Source of the DNA: Rhodococcus qingshengii
GTDB taxonomy: Bacteria > Actinomycetota > Actinomycetes > Mycobacteriales > Mycobacteriaceae
Assembly (NCBI RefSeq): GCF_021025955.1
Contig: NZ_JAJNCL010000001.1
Coordinates: 806,001-870,000 of the forward strand
Direction of reading: 5' to 3'
Length of the DNA: 64,000 bases
Part shown: piece by piece, positions 1 through 9,519 of the stretch
Position numbering within the stretch: the stretch's first letter is position 1
How the letters are laid out: each line of letters opens with the position of its first letter
Made by a program: the position numbers and the translations under genes
Notes under the pieces: model-generated
The model's input: only the letters and a program-made list of their open reading frames with translations
The model's database searches: none
What the model was told of the DNA's origin: nothing

Positions 1-765
1 CTGGTGACCAAAGCCGCCGGGCCCGGTCAGATTGTGCCGGTCGACTCGGAGCATTCGGCGCTGGCCCAATGTCTACGTGGTGGAACGGGCGACGAGGTGG
101 CTCGGTTGGTTCTCACCGCTTCGGGTGGGCCGTTCCGTGGTTGGAGCGCCGAAGATCTCGAAAGTGTGAATCCGGCTCAGGCAAAAGCGCACCCCACCTG
201 GTCGATGGGACCCATGAACACTCTGAACTCGGCAACCTTGGTCAACAAGGGGCTCGAGTTGATCGAGACGAACCTGCTGTTCGGGATCGACTACGACCGC
301 ATCGACGTCACCGTGCATCCGCAGTCGATCGTGCACTCCATGGTGACCTTCTTCGACGGTTCGACGCTCGCACAGGCAAGCCCGCCGGATATGAAGCTCC
401 CGATCGCTCTCGCGCTCGGCTGGCCCGACCGTATCGAAGGCGCGGCGTCGGCATGCGACTTCACCACGGCCTCCACCTGGGAATTCGAGCCGCTCGATTC
501 GTCGGTGTTCCCCGCCGTCGATCTGGCGCGAAGTGCGGGCAAATCCGGCGGCTGCTTCACTGCGATCTACAACGCGGCCAACGAAGTGGCGGCTCAGGCA
601 TTCCTCGACGGCGTCATTTCGTTCCCGGTGATCGTCCGCACGGTGGCTGCTGTTCTCGACGATGCAGGTCAATGGTCCGCGGAACCGGTTACCGTGGACG
701 ACGTTCTGGCCGCAGACGGCTGGGCACGCACACGAGCGCGTCAACTCGTGAAGCAGGAGGGCTAG
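1..765 (+). CDS. dxr: 1-deoxy-D-xylulose 5-phosphate reductoisomerase, C-terminal part (5' end outside window)
   Basis: Second enzyme of the non-mevalonate (MEP) isoprenoid pathway: NADPH-dependent conversion of DXP to 2-C-methyl-D-erythritol 4-phosphate in the cytosol. The frame is open from base 1, so the NADPH-binding N-terminus lies upstream; the GTG at position 4 is internal, not a start. Family signatures visible are [30 protein letters not shown] (substrate/metal region) and [11 protein letters not shown], followed by the helical C-terminal domain. It sits 7 bases before the rip-like protease gene and one gene before ispG, the conserved actinobacterial arrangement that clusters two MEP enzymes around a membrane protease. 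Family identity is certain; only the 5' end is missing. Confidence 0.96.
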   Translation: MVTKAAGPGQIVPVDSEHSALAQCLRGGTGDEVARLVLTASGGPFRGWSAEDLESVNPAQAKAHPTWSMGPMNTLNSATLVNKGLELIETNLLFGIDYDRIDVTVHPQSIVHSMVTFFDGSTLAQASPPDMKLPIALALGWPDRIEGAASACDFTTASTWEFEPLDSSVFPAVDLARSAGKSGGCFTAIYNAANEVAAQAFLDGVISFPVIVRTVAAVLDDAGQWSAEPVTVDDVLAADGWARTRARQLVKQEG

Positions 766-772
766 AGCTTTC

Positions 773-1984
773 ATGGTTTTTGCACTGGGCGTAGTGCTGT
801 TTGCCCTCGGCATCGGCGTGTCCATCGCCCTGCACGAAGCCGGCCACATGTGGACGGCCAAGGCTTTGGGAATGAAGGTTCGCCGCTACTACATCGGCTT
901 CGGACCGAAGATCTTCTCGTTCCGTCGAGGTGAGACCGAATACGGACTCAAGGCGCTCCCGCTGGGCGGATTCTGCGACATCGCAGGTATGACCGCCCTC
1001 GACGAGATGACGCCTGAAGAAGAGCCGCACGCGATGTACAAGAAGGCGGCGTGGAAGCGCGTCGTCGTCATGTCCGGCGGTATCGCGATGAACTTCATTC
1101 TCGGGTTCCTCCTGATTTACGCGTTGCTCCTCGGATGGGGGAGAACTGAACCTGCGCAGCCGGTAGTTCAAGAGGTCACGTGTGTAGCCCCTGATCAGTT
1201 GGGGCAGGACGGCGACTTCGAGCTGACGGAATGCTCGGGTGGAGGTCCTGCAGGCGATGCAGGTCTGCAAGCGGGCGATCGGATCACTGCAGTCGACGGG
1301 GAGTCGACGAGTACCTTCCCCGAGGTCGCAGCTGCTATTCGCGGTGTCGACGGCCCCATCGTGCTGTCGGTGGATCGCGACGGACAGTCATTGTCGATCA
1401 CGGTCGTCCCGGAACGTGTTCAGCGTTATGTGAATTCCGCCAGCGGCGCTCCGGTGAAGCAAGAAGTCTCGGCTGTGGGAATCGGCGGGCCGAGCTCCGC
1501 GATGGTCGAGTACAACGCCTTCACGGCTGTGCCGGCGGCCTTCGACTACACCGGCCAGATCATGGTTGACTCTGTGAAGGCGTTGGCTGACATTCCGTCG
1601 AAGGTCGGTGCTCTGTGGGAGTCGGTCACAGGCGGCGAGCGGGCGCAGGACACACCGATCAGCGTGGTCGGCGCCAGCGTGATCGGCGGCGAGGCTGCTG
1701 ATCGGGCCGAGTGGCCGATGTTCGTCGGATTGCTCGCGTCGATCAACTTCTTCCTCGGTGTATTCAACATCCTGCCGCTGTTGCCGCTCGACGGCGGTCA
1801 CATCGCGGTGGTCTTCTACGAGAAGATCCGCGATTGGTTCCGCGCCCGCCGCGGCTTGATCCCGGGCGGTCCCGTCGATTACACGAGACTCCTTCCGATT
1901 ACTTACGTATTCATCGTCATCGGTGGCGCGTTCATGTTGCTGACACTCACGGCTGACATCGTCAATCCGATCAAGATCTTCTGA
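773..1984 (+). CDS. rip: Site-2 (RseP/Rip1-type) intramembrane zinc metalloprotease
   Basis: Membrane protease of the M50 family; the mycobacterial relative Rip1 cleaves anti-sigma factors and other membrane proteins. The HEAGH zinc motif is at residues 21-25 within the first membrane helix, and the third-ligand motif LDGG is at about residues 339-342 in a C-terminal helix (NILPLLPLDGG). A PDZ-like domain lies between (roughly residues 130-220), and membrane segments occur near 100-120 and 380-395. The length of 403 residues is normal. The ATG follows dxr by only 7 bases, so the two are probably co-transcribed. The substrate cannot be told from this window: the ECF sigma gene at 37080 has no adjacent anti-sigma gene. 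Confidence 0.93.
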   Translation: MVFALGVVLFALGIGVSIALHEAGHMWTAKALGMKVRRYYIGFGPKIFSFRRGETEYGLKALPLGGFCDIAGMTALDEMTPEEEPHAMYKKAAWKRVVVMSGGIAMNFILGFLLIYALLLGWGRTEPAQPVVQEVTCVAPDQLGQDGDFELTECSGGGPAGDAGLQAGDRITAVDGESTSTFPEVAAAIRGVDGPIVLSVDRDGQSLSITVVPERVQRYVNSASGAPVKQEVSAVGIGGPSSAMVEYNAFTAVPAAFDYTGQIMVDSVKALADIPSKVGALWESVTGGERAQDTPISVVGASVIGGEAADRAEWPMFVGLLASINFFLGVFNILPLLPLDGGHIAVVFYEKIRDWFRARRGLIPGGPVDYTRLLPITYVFIVIGGAFMLLTLTADIVNPIKIF

Positions 1985-2071
1985 CCGTGTGAGCAGGGCG
2001 ACGGTTGCCGCGCGGTAGTGCGGTGATCGCCCGGCTAAACTTGCAGTGAAGCTATGAAAGAAGGCACAGAC

Positions 2072-3229
2072 GTGACCATCCCTATCGGACTGGGAATGCC
2101 CTCGGCACCCGCAGCGATTCTTGCTCCTCGACGCAAGACTCGGCAGCTGCAGGTCGGCACGGTAGGTGTGGGCAGCGATTTCCCCATCTCGGTGCAGTCC
2201 ATGTGCACCACGAAGACGCACGACGTCAACGCAACGCTCCAGCAGATCGCGGAACTGACCGCGTCCGGTTGCGACATCGTCCGTGTCGCCTGCCCGCGTC
2301 AAGAAGATGCGGACGCGTTGTCGATCATTGCGAAGAAGAGCCAGATCCCGGTTATCGCCGACATCCACTTCCAGCCGCGCTACATCTTCGCGGCAATCGA
2401 CGCGGGATGCGCTGCGGTGCGCGTCAATCCGGGCAACATCAAGGAATTCGACGGCCGTGTCAAAGAGGTAGCCAAGGCTGCCGGTGATGCAGGCATTCCG
2501 ATCCGTATCGGTGTCAACGCCGGATCGCTTGATCCTCGCTTGATGGAGAAGTACGGCAAGGCGACGCCCGAAGCGTTGGTCGAGTCTGCGCTGTGGGAAG
2601 CCGGGTTGTTCGAAGAGCACGGCTTCGGTGACATCAAGATCTCTGTCAAGCACAACGATCCGGTGATCATGGTCGAGGCTTACCGCCAACTTGCCGCCAA
2701 GTGCGATTACCCGTTGCACCTCGGTGTCACCGAGGCGGGTCCGGCGTTTCAGGGCACGATCAAGTCCGCGGTCGCCTTCGGTGCGCTGCTCGCGGAGGGC
2801 ATCGGCGACACCATCCGTGTGTCGCTCTCGGCCCCTCCGGCCGAGGAAATCAAGGTCGGTAACCAGATTCTGCAGTCGCTGAATCTGCGTCCGCGCAAGC
2901 TCGAGATCGTCTCATGCCCCTCGTGTGGTCGTGCACAGGTCGACGTCTACACACTCGCCGACGAGGTCTCCGCGGGTCTCGAAGGCATGGAGATTCCGCT
3001 TCGCGTGGCAGTCATGGGCTGCGTCGTGAACGGACCGGGTGAAGCGCGTGAGGCTGACCTCGGTGTGGCGTCCGGCAACGGCAAAGGCCAGATCTTCGTC
3101 AAGGGCAAGGTGATCAAGACGGTGCCCGAGGCGCAGATCGTCGAGACGTTGATCGAAGAGGCGATGAAAATTGCCGAGAGCATGGAGGGTGACGCTTCAG
3201 AGGGTGCGCCGGTCGTCACCGTGAGTTGA
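2072..3229 (+). CDS. ispG: 4-hydroxy-3-methylbut-2-enyl diphosphate synthase (IspG/GcpE)
   Basis: Penultimate MEP-pathway enzyme, reducing the cyclic diphosphate MEcPP to HMBPP with a [4Fe-4S] cluster. The cluster ligands expected for the family are visible: SCPSC (Cys282 and Cys285), GCVVNGPGE (Cys317) and Glu324. The N-terminal TIM-barrel part carries [13 protein letters not shown] and [11 protein letters not shown] chose GTG at 2072 because AAGAAGG lies 7 bases upstream and mycobacterial homologues begin at the equivalent residue; an ATG at 2054 in the same frame would place that ribosome site inside the gene. Length from the chosen start is 385 residues, usual for actinobacterial GcpE. 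Sits with dxr and rip. Confidence 0.95.
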   Translation: MTIPIGLGMPSAPAAILAPRRKTRQLQVGTVGVGSDFPISVQSMCTTKTHDVNATLQQIAELTASGCDIVRVACPRQEDADALSIIAKKSQIPVIADIHFQPRYIFAAIDAGCAAVRVNPGNIKEFDGRVKEVAKAAGDAGIPIRIGVNAGSLDPRLMEKYGKATPEALVESALWEAGLFEEHGFGDIKISVKHNDPVIMVEAYRQLAAKCDYPLHLGVTEAGPAFQGTIKSAVAFGALLAEGIGDTIRVSLSAPPAEEIKVGNQILQSLNLRPRKLEIVSCPSCGRAQVDVYTLADEVSAGLEGMEIPLRVAVMGCVVNGPGEAREADLGVASGNGKGQIFVKGKVIKTVPEAQIVETLIEEAMKIAESMEGDASEGAPVVTVS

Positions 3230-3340
3230 GTGATTGCCGGATGAATCTTCCCCGTCGGTGTCAGGTTCGTGGCAATCTGAGTGCATCATGATCGGGTAGT
3301 GATATTCGTGGACGCGCAGTCGAGTCGAGGGGGTTGACGG

Positions 3341-4177
3341 ATGCTCAAACTCCTCGGAGCCAAGCAGGTCGGAAGTCGAGATCTCGAAGACGTCCGACGG
3401 GTACTCGACGCCGATCCGGTGGCCGCTTGCATGATTGCCGCGCGCGTCGAAGAATGCGGCGTCGACCCACGAATGATTCACGGCGAGCTGTGGAGTCGAG
3501 GCGGGCCGTTGTCCTCCCTGTGCTTTGCCGGAGCAAATCTGGTTCCGCTTCGAGGCGATCCGGATGACATTCGAGCATTCGCTGACCGTGCCTGTCGGAT
3601 TCCACGCATGTGCTCGTCGGTGGTCGGCCGCGCCGAGTTGGCGTTGCCGCTCTGGGAAATGCTCGAACTGGATTGGGGAACTGCGCGGGAGGTCCGCCCC
3701 GAACAACCGTTGCTCGCGGTGTCCGAGCCGCTGGCGTGCCCGTCGGATCCTCTGGTCCGGCAGGTCCGCTCCGACGAACTCGACATCTATCTGCCTGCCG
3801 CGATCGCGATGTTCATCGAAGAGGTGGGCGTCGATCCGCGTGCCAACGACGGTGGGCGTGGTTATCGGCATCGTGTCGCAAGCCTGATCGCAGCCGGACG
3901 AGCGTGGGCGCACATCGAGGACGGCCAGGTCGTTTTCAAAGCGGAGGTCGGTTCGATGTCCGCGCGCTGTGGCCAGATTCAGGGCGTATGGGTCAATCCC
4001 GAGTTTCGCGGACAGGGCTTCGGGGTGACCGGTACGGCGGCTGTAGCGGAGTCGATCATGGCGACCGGTCGCATTGCGAGCCTGTACGTCAACAGCTTCA
4101 ATACGATTGCGCGGTCGACCTATTCGCGGGTGGGGTTCCGACAGGTCGCAACTTTCTCGACGGTACTGCTCGACTGA
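3341..4177 (+). CDS. GNAT acetyltransferase with N-terminal DUF4081-type domain
   Basis: A 278-residue protein of the Rv2867c type. The C-terminal half (about 135-278) is a GNAT fold: the acetyl-CoA binding loop reads VNPEFRGQGFG, followed by a helix and SLYVNSFNTIARSTYSRVGF near the end, typical of the last strands of the fold. The N-terminal ~110 residues match the actinobacterial DUF4081 module that precedes GNAT domains. The acceptor substrate is unknown. The position directly after ispG is conserved in mycobacteria. The ATG at 3341 is preceded by a purine-rich GAGGGGG. Family assignment is good; the function is not known. Confidence 0.85.
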   Translation: MLKLLGAKQVGSRDLEDVRRVLDADPVAACMIAARVEECGVDPRMIHGELWSRGGPLSSLCFAGANLVPLRGDPDDIRAFADRACRIPRMCSSVVGRAELALPLWEMLELDWGTAREVRPEQPLLAVSEPLACPSDPLVRQVRSDELDIYLPAAIAMFIEEVGVDPRANDGGRGYRHRVASLIAAGRAWAHIEDGQVVFKAEVGSMSARCGQIQGVWVNPEFRGQGFGVTGTAAVAESIMATGRIASLYVNSFNTIARSTYSRVGFRQVATFSTVLLD

Positions 4178-4246
4178 CCGCACACGCTGGGTGCAATGGT
4201 CGCGCCTACCCTGACCGCGTCGGTTGCCGCCTTAGTATGGGGCTCG

Positions 4247-6061
4247 ATGAACACTCGGCATTTCTCTCGTAGTCGCTCGGCCCAACTGTTGGCCTCCTGC
4301 ACCGTGATTTTCTTGGCGGTGGGGATCAGTTCGTGTACTCCGAAACCCGCCGGCCCCGAGCCCGTCGCGCAGCAGTTCTTGAGTGCATTCGGTGACAGGG
4401 ACGTCGACGAGGCAGCAAAATTGACGGACCGGCCTGATTCCGCCGGGCCCGTGTTGAGCGATACCTGGGATGCGCTTCAGGCCGAGTCGATGACTGCTGA
4501 GACGACGTCGGTGAAGATGAACGGTGACACCGCGACGGTCGGCTACACGTACGAGTGGCACCTGCCGAAAGATCGCGTCTGGACCTACGACGGCGAGCTG
4601 CAGATGGGGCGCAAGGACGGCGACTGGTCCGTCCGTTGGAGTTCGACGGACGTTCATCCCCGTCTCGGTGACAAGCAGAGGATGTCGTTGCGGGCAACCG
4701 CTGCGCCGAGGGCGAGGGTCAACGAGCATTCGGGCACGGACGTCCTCGTGCCGGGAATTGTCTACCGCGTGAAGTTCGATCGCTCGAAGAGCAACGACAT
4801 CATCGGCTCCGCGAACGGTCTCGCAAGCGTTCTGGGCCGGTTCGATTCTTCGCTGACGGGTCAGTCGATCGCGGAATCGTCGACGGCCGTCAAGGGTGAC
4901 TACCTGGTGACCCGGTTGCGCAGTGACGATTACGACCAGGTTTCGGCGCAACTCGGAGCGATCTCGGGAGTATCGGTCTCGGACGAATCGGATCTCGTCT
5001 CGACCGACCCGGAGTTCGCACCTGACCTGCTCGGGCAGATCAAGAAGACGATCATCGACGAGGTCGACGGCAAGGCCGGCTGGAGTGTCGTCACGGTCAA
5101 CCAGAACGGCGTCGACACCGACGTGTTGACCGAGACTGCGCCGCAACCTGTTCCGTCGTTCACTATCAGTCTGGACCGCAACATTCAGATCGCTGCGCAG
5201 CGCGCGGTGAACGTGAACAAGGATCAGGCGATGATGGTGGTCATCGAACCGTCGAGCGGCGCCATTTTGGCCGTTGCGCAGAACAAGGCAGCAGACCGCG
5301 ACGGACCGGTCGCGACGATGGGTCAATACCCACCCGGTTCGACGTTCAAGATCATCACAGCAGGTGCGGCAATTTCGACGGGTCAGGCGAGCCCAGACAC
5401 GATGGTGCCATGCCCGGGCCGAATCGAGATCGGCGAGCGCAGCGTCCCCAACTACAACGAGTTCGCACTCGGCACGGTGCCGATGGCAACGGCCTTCGCC
5501 CGTTCGTGCAACACGTCCTTCGCAAAGCTGGCCAGCGAGATGCAAGCCGACACGTTGACCACTGCCGCAGCGCAGTTCGGCATCGGCCAGGACTACAACG
5601 TGGTGGGGTTGCCGATCGATTCGGGTTCGGTGCCGCCGGCGTCGGATCTGGTGCAGCGGACCGAGGACGGATTCGGTCAGGGCAAGGTCGTGGTTAGTCC
5701 GTTCGGAATGGCGATGGCGGCAGCGACGGTCGCGAACGGTTCGACACCGGTGCCGCAACTGATTTCGGGACGTGAGACCACTATCGACGGTGAGCGCCCG
5801 GCGATCACACCGGCCATGGTCGACGGTCTGCGCGGAATGATGCGACTCGTCGTCACCAGTGGTACCGCCGAACGCGTCGAAGATCAGGGTGAGGTGTACG
5901 GCAAGACCGGTGAAGCCGAGGTCGACGGGGGATCGCATGCGTGGTTCGTCGGCTATCGCGGCAACCTGGCCTTCGCCACTCTGGTTGTGCGGGGCGGAAG
6001 TTCGGACAACGCCGTCGCAGTCACCCGCGACATGCTCACGGCCCTGCCGGAAGGCTACTGA
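4247..6061 (+). CDS. Penicillin-binding lipoprotein, class B transpeptidase (Rv2864c type)
   Basis: Peptidoglycan DD-transpeptidase anchored outside the membrane. From ATG 4247 the protein is 604 residues and begins with a basic stretch, a hydrophobic segment and a lipobox (VGISSC, Cys at about residue 32), so it should be lipidated. An NTF2-like/MecA-N-type domain (about 40-150) and a dimerisation region precede the catalytic domain. That domain has all three penicillin-interacting motifs: STFK at 365-368, SCN at 420-422 and KTG at 553-555. An upstream in-frame start (4196) would bury the signal peptide 17 residues inside, so the inner ATG is preferred. Its gene neighbourhood matches the mycobacterial Rv2864c locus. 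Confidence 0.93.
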   Translation: MNTRHFSRSRSAQLLASCTVIFLAVGISSCTPKPAGPEPVAQQFLSAFGDRDVDEAAKLTDRPDSAGPVLSDTWDALQAESMTAETTSVKMNGDTATVGYTYEWHLPKDRVWTYDGELQMGRKDGDWSVRWSSTDVHPRLGDKQRMSLRATAAPRARVNEHSGTDVLVPGIVYRVKFDRSKSNDIIGSANGLASVLGRFDSSLTGQSIAESSTAVKGDYLVTRLRSDDYDQVSAQLGAISGVSVSDESDLVSTDPEFAPDLLGQIKKTIIDEVDGKAGWSVVTVNQNGVDTDVLTETAPQPVPSFTISLDRNIQIAAQRAVNVNKDQAMMVVIEPSSGAILAVAQNKAADRDGPVATMGQYPPGSTFKIITAGAAISTGQASPDTMVPCPGRIEIGERSVPNYNEFALGTVPMATAFARSCNTSFAKLASEMQADTLTTAAAQFGIGQDYNVVGLPIDSGSVPPASDLVQRTEDGFGQGKVVVSPFGMAMAAATVANGSTPVPQLISGRETTIDGERPAITPAMVDGLRGMMRLVVTSGTAERVEDQGEVYGKTGEAEVDGGSHAWFVGYRGNLAFATLVVRGGSSDNAVAVTRDMLTALPEGY

Positions 6062-6065
6062 CTCC

Positions 6066-6923
6066 TCAGGGGAGCAGTCCCAACCTGCGGGCGGTCACCA
6101 CGGCTTCGTGGCGTGAGCTCGCGTCCAGCTTTCCCATCGCGCTTCGCAGATAGCTCTTGACTGTTTCAGGTCGAAGGGAAAGCCTTTGGCCGGCTTCGAT
6201 GTTGGTGCAGCCGAGTGCGACTTGCGAGAGAACGTCCACTTCACGCGGGGTGAGCGCGACGTCGGATTCGGCGTCGGCGGTAGGGCGCAGCAGGTTGGCC
6301 AAACGCTGGGAAAGTCCGCGGAGCTTGGTCTGCAAGTCGGTATCGGTGACAGTCTGGGCGACACTGCGTAGTTCGGCGTGGACTCCGCGGATTTCTTCCG
6401 AAGACATACCGTCGGCGGTGGTTGCTGCGGCGGCCTGAAGTAGTTGCAGGCGACGGTCGACCTCGTCGCGGATGGCGAACTCCATGCCGAGGCGCCGGGA
6501 TGCGCTGACCATGACGTCTGCCGTGCGGTCGCCCAACGGAGCGGAATCACGGATAGCGGCGTACAAAACGGCACGCGATTTGCCGGAAACCATGACCGGA
6601 ACGGCGATGATCGAATGCAGGCCCTCGCTCAGAACAGGTCGGTCGAAGTGATGAGTGATGGACTGCGAATTGCCGTAGTCGTTGACGGTGATCGGTGAAC
6701 CCTGGGCGACGACGCGTCCGCCCATGCCCGAGCGCGGCGGGATGGCCAAGCCCTTGAGATTGTTGGTGCGGGTGCCGACGAATTCGCTCAGGTGCAGGGT
6801 TCCGTCCTGGACCTCGCCTCCGAACAGCACGGGAACAACGCCCTGAGCTGCAATTGTTCGGAGTTCACCTCGCATAGCGTCCCCGTCGCGGGGACGCAGA
6901 AGTGACGAAGCATGTCGATTCAC
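6066..6923 (-). CDS. GAF-domain LuxR-family transcriptional regulator
   Basis: A 285-residue regulator. Residues about 20-180 look like a GAF sensory domain (RSGMGGRVVAQGSPITVNDY, VPVMVSGKSRAVLYAA). The last ~60 residues are a LuxR helix-turn-helix opening LTPREVDVLSQVALGCTN and including LRPETVKSYLRSAMGKL. There is no receiver aspartate pattern. I placed the start at GTG 6923, preceded by GAAAGGGG; a longer reading to 7205 would run back into the divergent acyl-CoA synthetase gene. The 130-base gap to that gene probably holds both promoters, so it is the likely target (inference). The stop codon is 4 bases from the end of the convergent penicillin-binding gene. Confidence 0.85.
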   Translation of the reverse strand: MNRHASSLLRPRDGDAMRGELRTIAAQGVVPVLFGGEVQDGTLHLSEFVGTRTNNLKGLAIPPRSGMGGRVVAQGSPITVNDYGNSQSITHHFDRPVLSEGLHSIIAVPVMVSGKSRAVLYAAIRDSAPLGDRTADVMVSASRRLGMEFAIRDEVDRRLQLLQAAAATTADGMSSEEIRGVHAELRSVAQTVTDTDLQTKLRGLSQRLANLLRPTADAESDVALTPREVDVLSQVALGCTNIEAGQRLSLRPETVKSYLRSAMGKLDASSRHEAVVTARRLGLLP

Positions 6924-7053
6924 GCAGGTACCCCTTTCTGGGGGTAGTGAAGTTCTCTTGTGAGCTAGATCATAGGGGGTGAACAGTACGTATGACGAGC
7001 CGCCAACGTAACCGGTCGGGCCAACCATACGACGATCGATAAGGAGCAAGTTG

Positions 7054-8676
7054 ATGAGCACCGATCCCACCGCACGGGTGCGCGAGCTGCTGGACCAGTA
7101 CGACACCCCGCATGCCAGCGCCGCAGAATTGCTCTGCGATCGGCATCCCGCGGATGGCGTTGCATTCACCGTCGTCGAGGCAGACCTTAGCTCGGTGGAC
7201 CTCACTTACGGTCATCTACGTGAGCAGTCGGCGCGTTTCGCAGCAGCTCTGGCGGACCTCGGAGTCGAGCCGGGAGACAACGTGGCGACTCTCATGGGAA
7301 AGTCTGCGGATCTCGTGGTCGCGCTCCTCGGAATCTGGCGCCGCGGCGCGGTCCACGTGCCGTTGTTCACGGCATTCGCCTCGCCCGCCATCGCATTCCG
7401 CCTGACGGCCAGCGGCTCGAAGGTCGTCATTTCCGACGCGAATCAGCTCGACAAGCTCGCGCCGGGTGAGGACATCCCCGCCGACGCGGCGTGGCAGGTC
7501 ATCGTCGCCGGCGGCGCGGCCGGCGACGAACTGGACTTCGACGCCCTCCTCGCAGCTCAGGATGCAGAAGACCCGAAAGGCGCTGCTCAGGCCGTCGGCG
7601 GCAACGCGCCAATGGTGCAGCTGTTCACCAGCGGCACCACGGGAACACCCAAGGGCGTGCCGGTACCGGTGCGTGCGCTCGCGTCGTTCCACGCCTACCA
7701 GGAGTTCGGCCTCGACGTCCGCGGCGACGACGTGTTCTGGAACGCCGCGGACCCGGGCTGGGCGTACGGGTTGTACTACGCGTTGCTCGGCCCGCTAGCC
7801 GCCGGAACGCGAAGCATTCTGCTGCACGCCGGATTCTCCGCGCCCCTGACGTGGCAGATCATCGAGAAGTTCGGTGTCACCAATTTTGCCGCCGCTCCGA
7901 CCGTGTACCGCAGTCTGCGTGCCGACAAGGCACCCGTTCCGGAAGGCATTTCGCTGCGCCGCGCGTCCTCGGCCGGTGAGCCCTTGACCCCGGATGTGGT
8001 TGCGTGGTCGAAGAACTCGTTGGGCGTCGAGGTCCGTGATCACTACGGCCAGACCGAGCACGGCATGTTCATCGTCAACGCCTGGGCCGACGGGCTCCGT
8101 GAGGACGTGCGCCCAGGATCGATGGGTCGTCCGTTGCCGGGTTGGTCTGCTGCTGTGCTGGAAGACAATTCGGATGACATCGCACCGGCTCGCACTCAGG
8201 GCCGGGTGGCGATCGATACCCACAACAGCCCGTTGATGTGGTTCACCGGATACGTCGATGCTCCGGAGAAGACGAAGCAGCGATTCAGCGAAGACGGCCG
8301 CTGGTACATCACTGGCGATGCCGGAATGACGGACGAGGACGGATTCTTCTTCTTCTCCTCGCGAGACGACGACGTCATCATCATGGCCGGCTACCGCATC
8401 GGACCCTTCGACGTCGAGAGCGTGCTGGTCATGCACGAGCACGTCATCGAGGCCGCTGTCGTGGGCATGCCCGACGAGTTGCGCGGTGAGGTTCTCGAGG
8501 CGTTTGTCGTTCTACGAGAAGGCGTCGACGGCGACGACGAACTCGAGAAGGAACTGCAGACGTTGGTGAAGAAGAAGTTTGCAGCGCACGCGTACCCGCG
8601 CACCGTGCACTTCGTTCCGAACCTGCCCAAGACCCCGAGCGGCAAGGTTCAGCGGTACATCTTGCGGAAGGGATAA
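7054..8676 (+). CDS. AMP-forming acyl-CoA synthetase
   Basis: A 540-residue member of the ANL adenylate-forming superfamily that activates a carboxylic acid with ATP and CoA. Visible motifs: the P-loop-like FTSGTTGTPKGVP (about residues 190-202), DHYGQTE (A5), YITGDAGMTDEDG (A7) and the C-terminal KTPSGKVQR with the catalytic lysine. Size and N-terminal layout suggest a short- or medium-chain acyl/acetyl-CoA synthetase, but chain specificity cannot be read reliably. The start is ATG 7054, 7 bases after AAGGAG; the TTG at 7051 is less likely. It is divergent from the GAF-LuxR regulator and followed by a long hairpin at 8683-8730. Confidence 0.9.
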   Translation: MSTDPTARVRELLDQYDTPHASAAELLCDRHPADGVAFTVVEADLSSVDLTYGHLREQSARFAAALADLGVEPGDNVATLMGKSADLVVALLGIWRRGAVHVPLFTAFASPAIAFRLTASGSKVVISDANQLDKLAPGEDIPADAAWQVIVAGGAAGDELDFDALLAAQDAEDPKGAAQAVGGNAPMVQLFTSGTTGTPKGVPVPVRALASFHAYQEFGLDVRGDDVFWNAADPGWAYGLYYALLGPLAAGTRSILLHAGFSAPLTWQIIEKFGVTNFAAAPTVYRSLRADKAPVPEGISLRRASSAGEPLTPDVVAWSKNSLGVEVRDHYGQTEHGMFIVNAWADGLREDVRPGSMGRPLPGWSAAVLEDNSDDIAPARTQGRVAIDTHNSPLMWFTGYVDAPEKTKQRFSEDGRWYITGDAGMTDEDGFFFFSSRDDDVIIMAGYRIGPFDVESVLVMHEHVIEAAVVGMPDELRGEVLEAFVVLREGVDGDDELEKELQTLVKKKFAAHAYPRTVHFVPNLPKTPSGKVQRYILRKG

Positions 8677-8682
8677 ACCCCC

Positions 8683-8730
8683 TGCTGTGCGCCTTCACTA
8701 ACCGCGGGCGGTTAACAAAGGCGCACAGCA
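8683..8730. terminator. Long nested hairpin between two converging genes
   Basis: TGCTGTGCGCCTT (8683-8695) pairs perfectly with AAGGCGCACAGCA (8718-8730), a 13-base-pair stem. The loop itself contains TAACCG/CGGTTA. It lies exactly between the ends of the acyl-CoA synthetase (+) and the last phosphonate-operon permease (-). There is no T-run on either side, so it resembles a bidirectional, non-canonical terminator or an mRNA 3'-end stabiliser. Confidence 0.7.
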
Positions 8731-8733
8731 AGG

Positions 8734-9519
8734 TCAGCGCCGACGGATTCTGCCGACCACCATGAGGGCGACCAGGGTGACTGCAAGCAGCAGTGTCGTA
8801 TTTGCTGCGGCAAGAAATACCTGGCCGCGGTCGGTGAGTCCGAAGATGCTGACCGGCAAGGTCTTCCATGTCGCCGGATAGACCATGACGGTAGCGCCCA
8901 GTTCACCCATCGAGAGCGCGACGGAAAGTCCCGCGGCCGCACCCAATGCTGGGAGTAGCAGCGGAAGTGTCACTCGCGTCAGCACCCGTACGGGGCCTGC
9001 CCCGAGCGATTCCGCGGCCTGGCGGTACGCGGGATCAAGTCGTTCCAGTGCCGCAGAAACCGCGCTGAATGCAAAGGCGAGCACCAGAACGGTGTGAGCG
9101 AGAATCACGATCCACTTGGTACCGCCGAGCAGCAGTGGGCGCTCGTTGAAGGTGATCAGCAGACCCAAGCCGATGGCAACCGAGGGAACTGCAATCGGCA
9201 GGTGGAACACGGCGTCGGTGATGCGGCGCAGCCACATCGGTGCCTCACGAGAGGCCAGTGCGGCCCACGTTCCGACGACCAGTGCCAGCACTCCCGAGAT
9301 GAACGCAGTCTGCAAGCTGACGGTCAGGCTGGCGAAGTTCTCGTCGGACAGCGCAGTCGAGAAGTTCCTTCCGCCGAGATTCGAGGGCAATGGCCCCGTC
9401 CACGATCCGGCCAGCGCAGCCGCGACGACGGTGGCGATGGGTGCGACAAAAACGACCGCGACGACGAGGGCGAAGAATCCGAGAACGAGAGCCTTAGAGC
9501 TTCGTGTCCACAGCAGCAC
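8734..9519 (-). CDS. ABC transporter permease 2, aminophosphonate-type importer
   Basis: A 261-residue inner-membrane permease with about six hydrophobic helices and a cytoplasmic loop of the binding-protein-dependent transport type (AAESLGAGPVRVLTRVTLP, the EAA motif that docks with the ATPase). It resembles the PhnV/CysW class that works with the second permease and a lipoprotein binding subunit. Its GTG start overlaps the end of the preceding permease gene by 26 bases, implying translational coupling. It is the last gene of the six-gene minus-strand operon that starts at 14476. The substrate assignment comes from the operon's oxidase and phosphonatase-like enzymes, not from the permease itself. 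Confidence 0.87.
   Translation of the reverse strand: MLLWTRSSKALVLGFFALVVAVVFVAPIATVVAAALAGSWTGPLPSNLGGRNFSTALSDENFASLTVSLQTAFISGVLALVVGTWAALASREAPMWLRRITDAVFHLPIAVPSVAIGLGLLITFNERPLLLGGTKWIVILAHTVLVLAFAFSAVSAALERLDPAYRQAAESLGAGPVRVLTRVTLPLLLPALGAAAGLSVALSMGELGATVMVYPATWKTLPVSIFGLTDRGQVFLAAANTTLLLAVTLVALMVVGRIRRR

Noticed and set aside
1388-2719. 443-residue minus-strand frame across rip and ispG
   Set aside because: Spans two confirmed plus-strand genes and shows no domain.
3231-3290. GATTGCC/GGCAATC inverted repeat after ispG
   Set aside because: Only 7 bases with a loop of more than 30 and no T-run; chance level.
4232-5938. 568-residue minus-strand open frame opposite the penicillin-binding lipoprotein gene
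   Set aside because: Antisense shadow; Arg/Val/Asp-biased composition, no start signals, while the plus strand carries all three transpeptidase motifs.
6055-6085. Hairpin over the converging stops at 6061/6066
   Set aside because: ACTGnCTCC/GGAGCAGT stem is short, interrupted and has no T-run.
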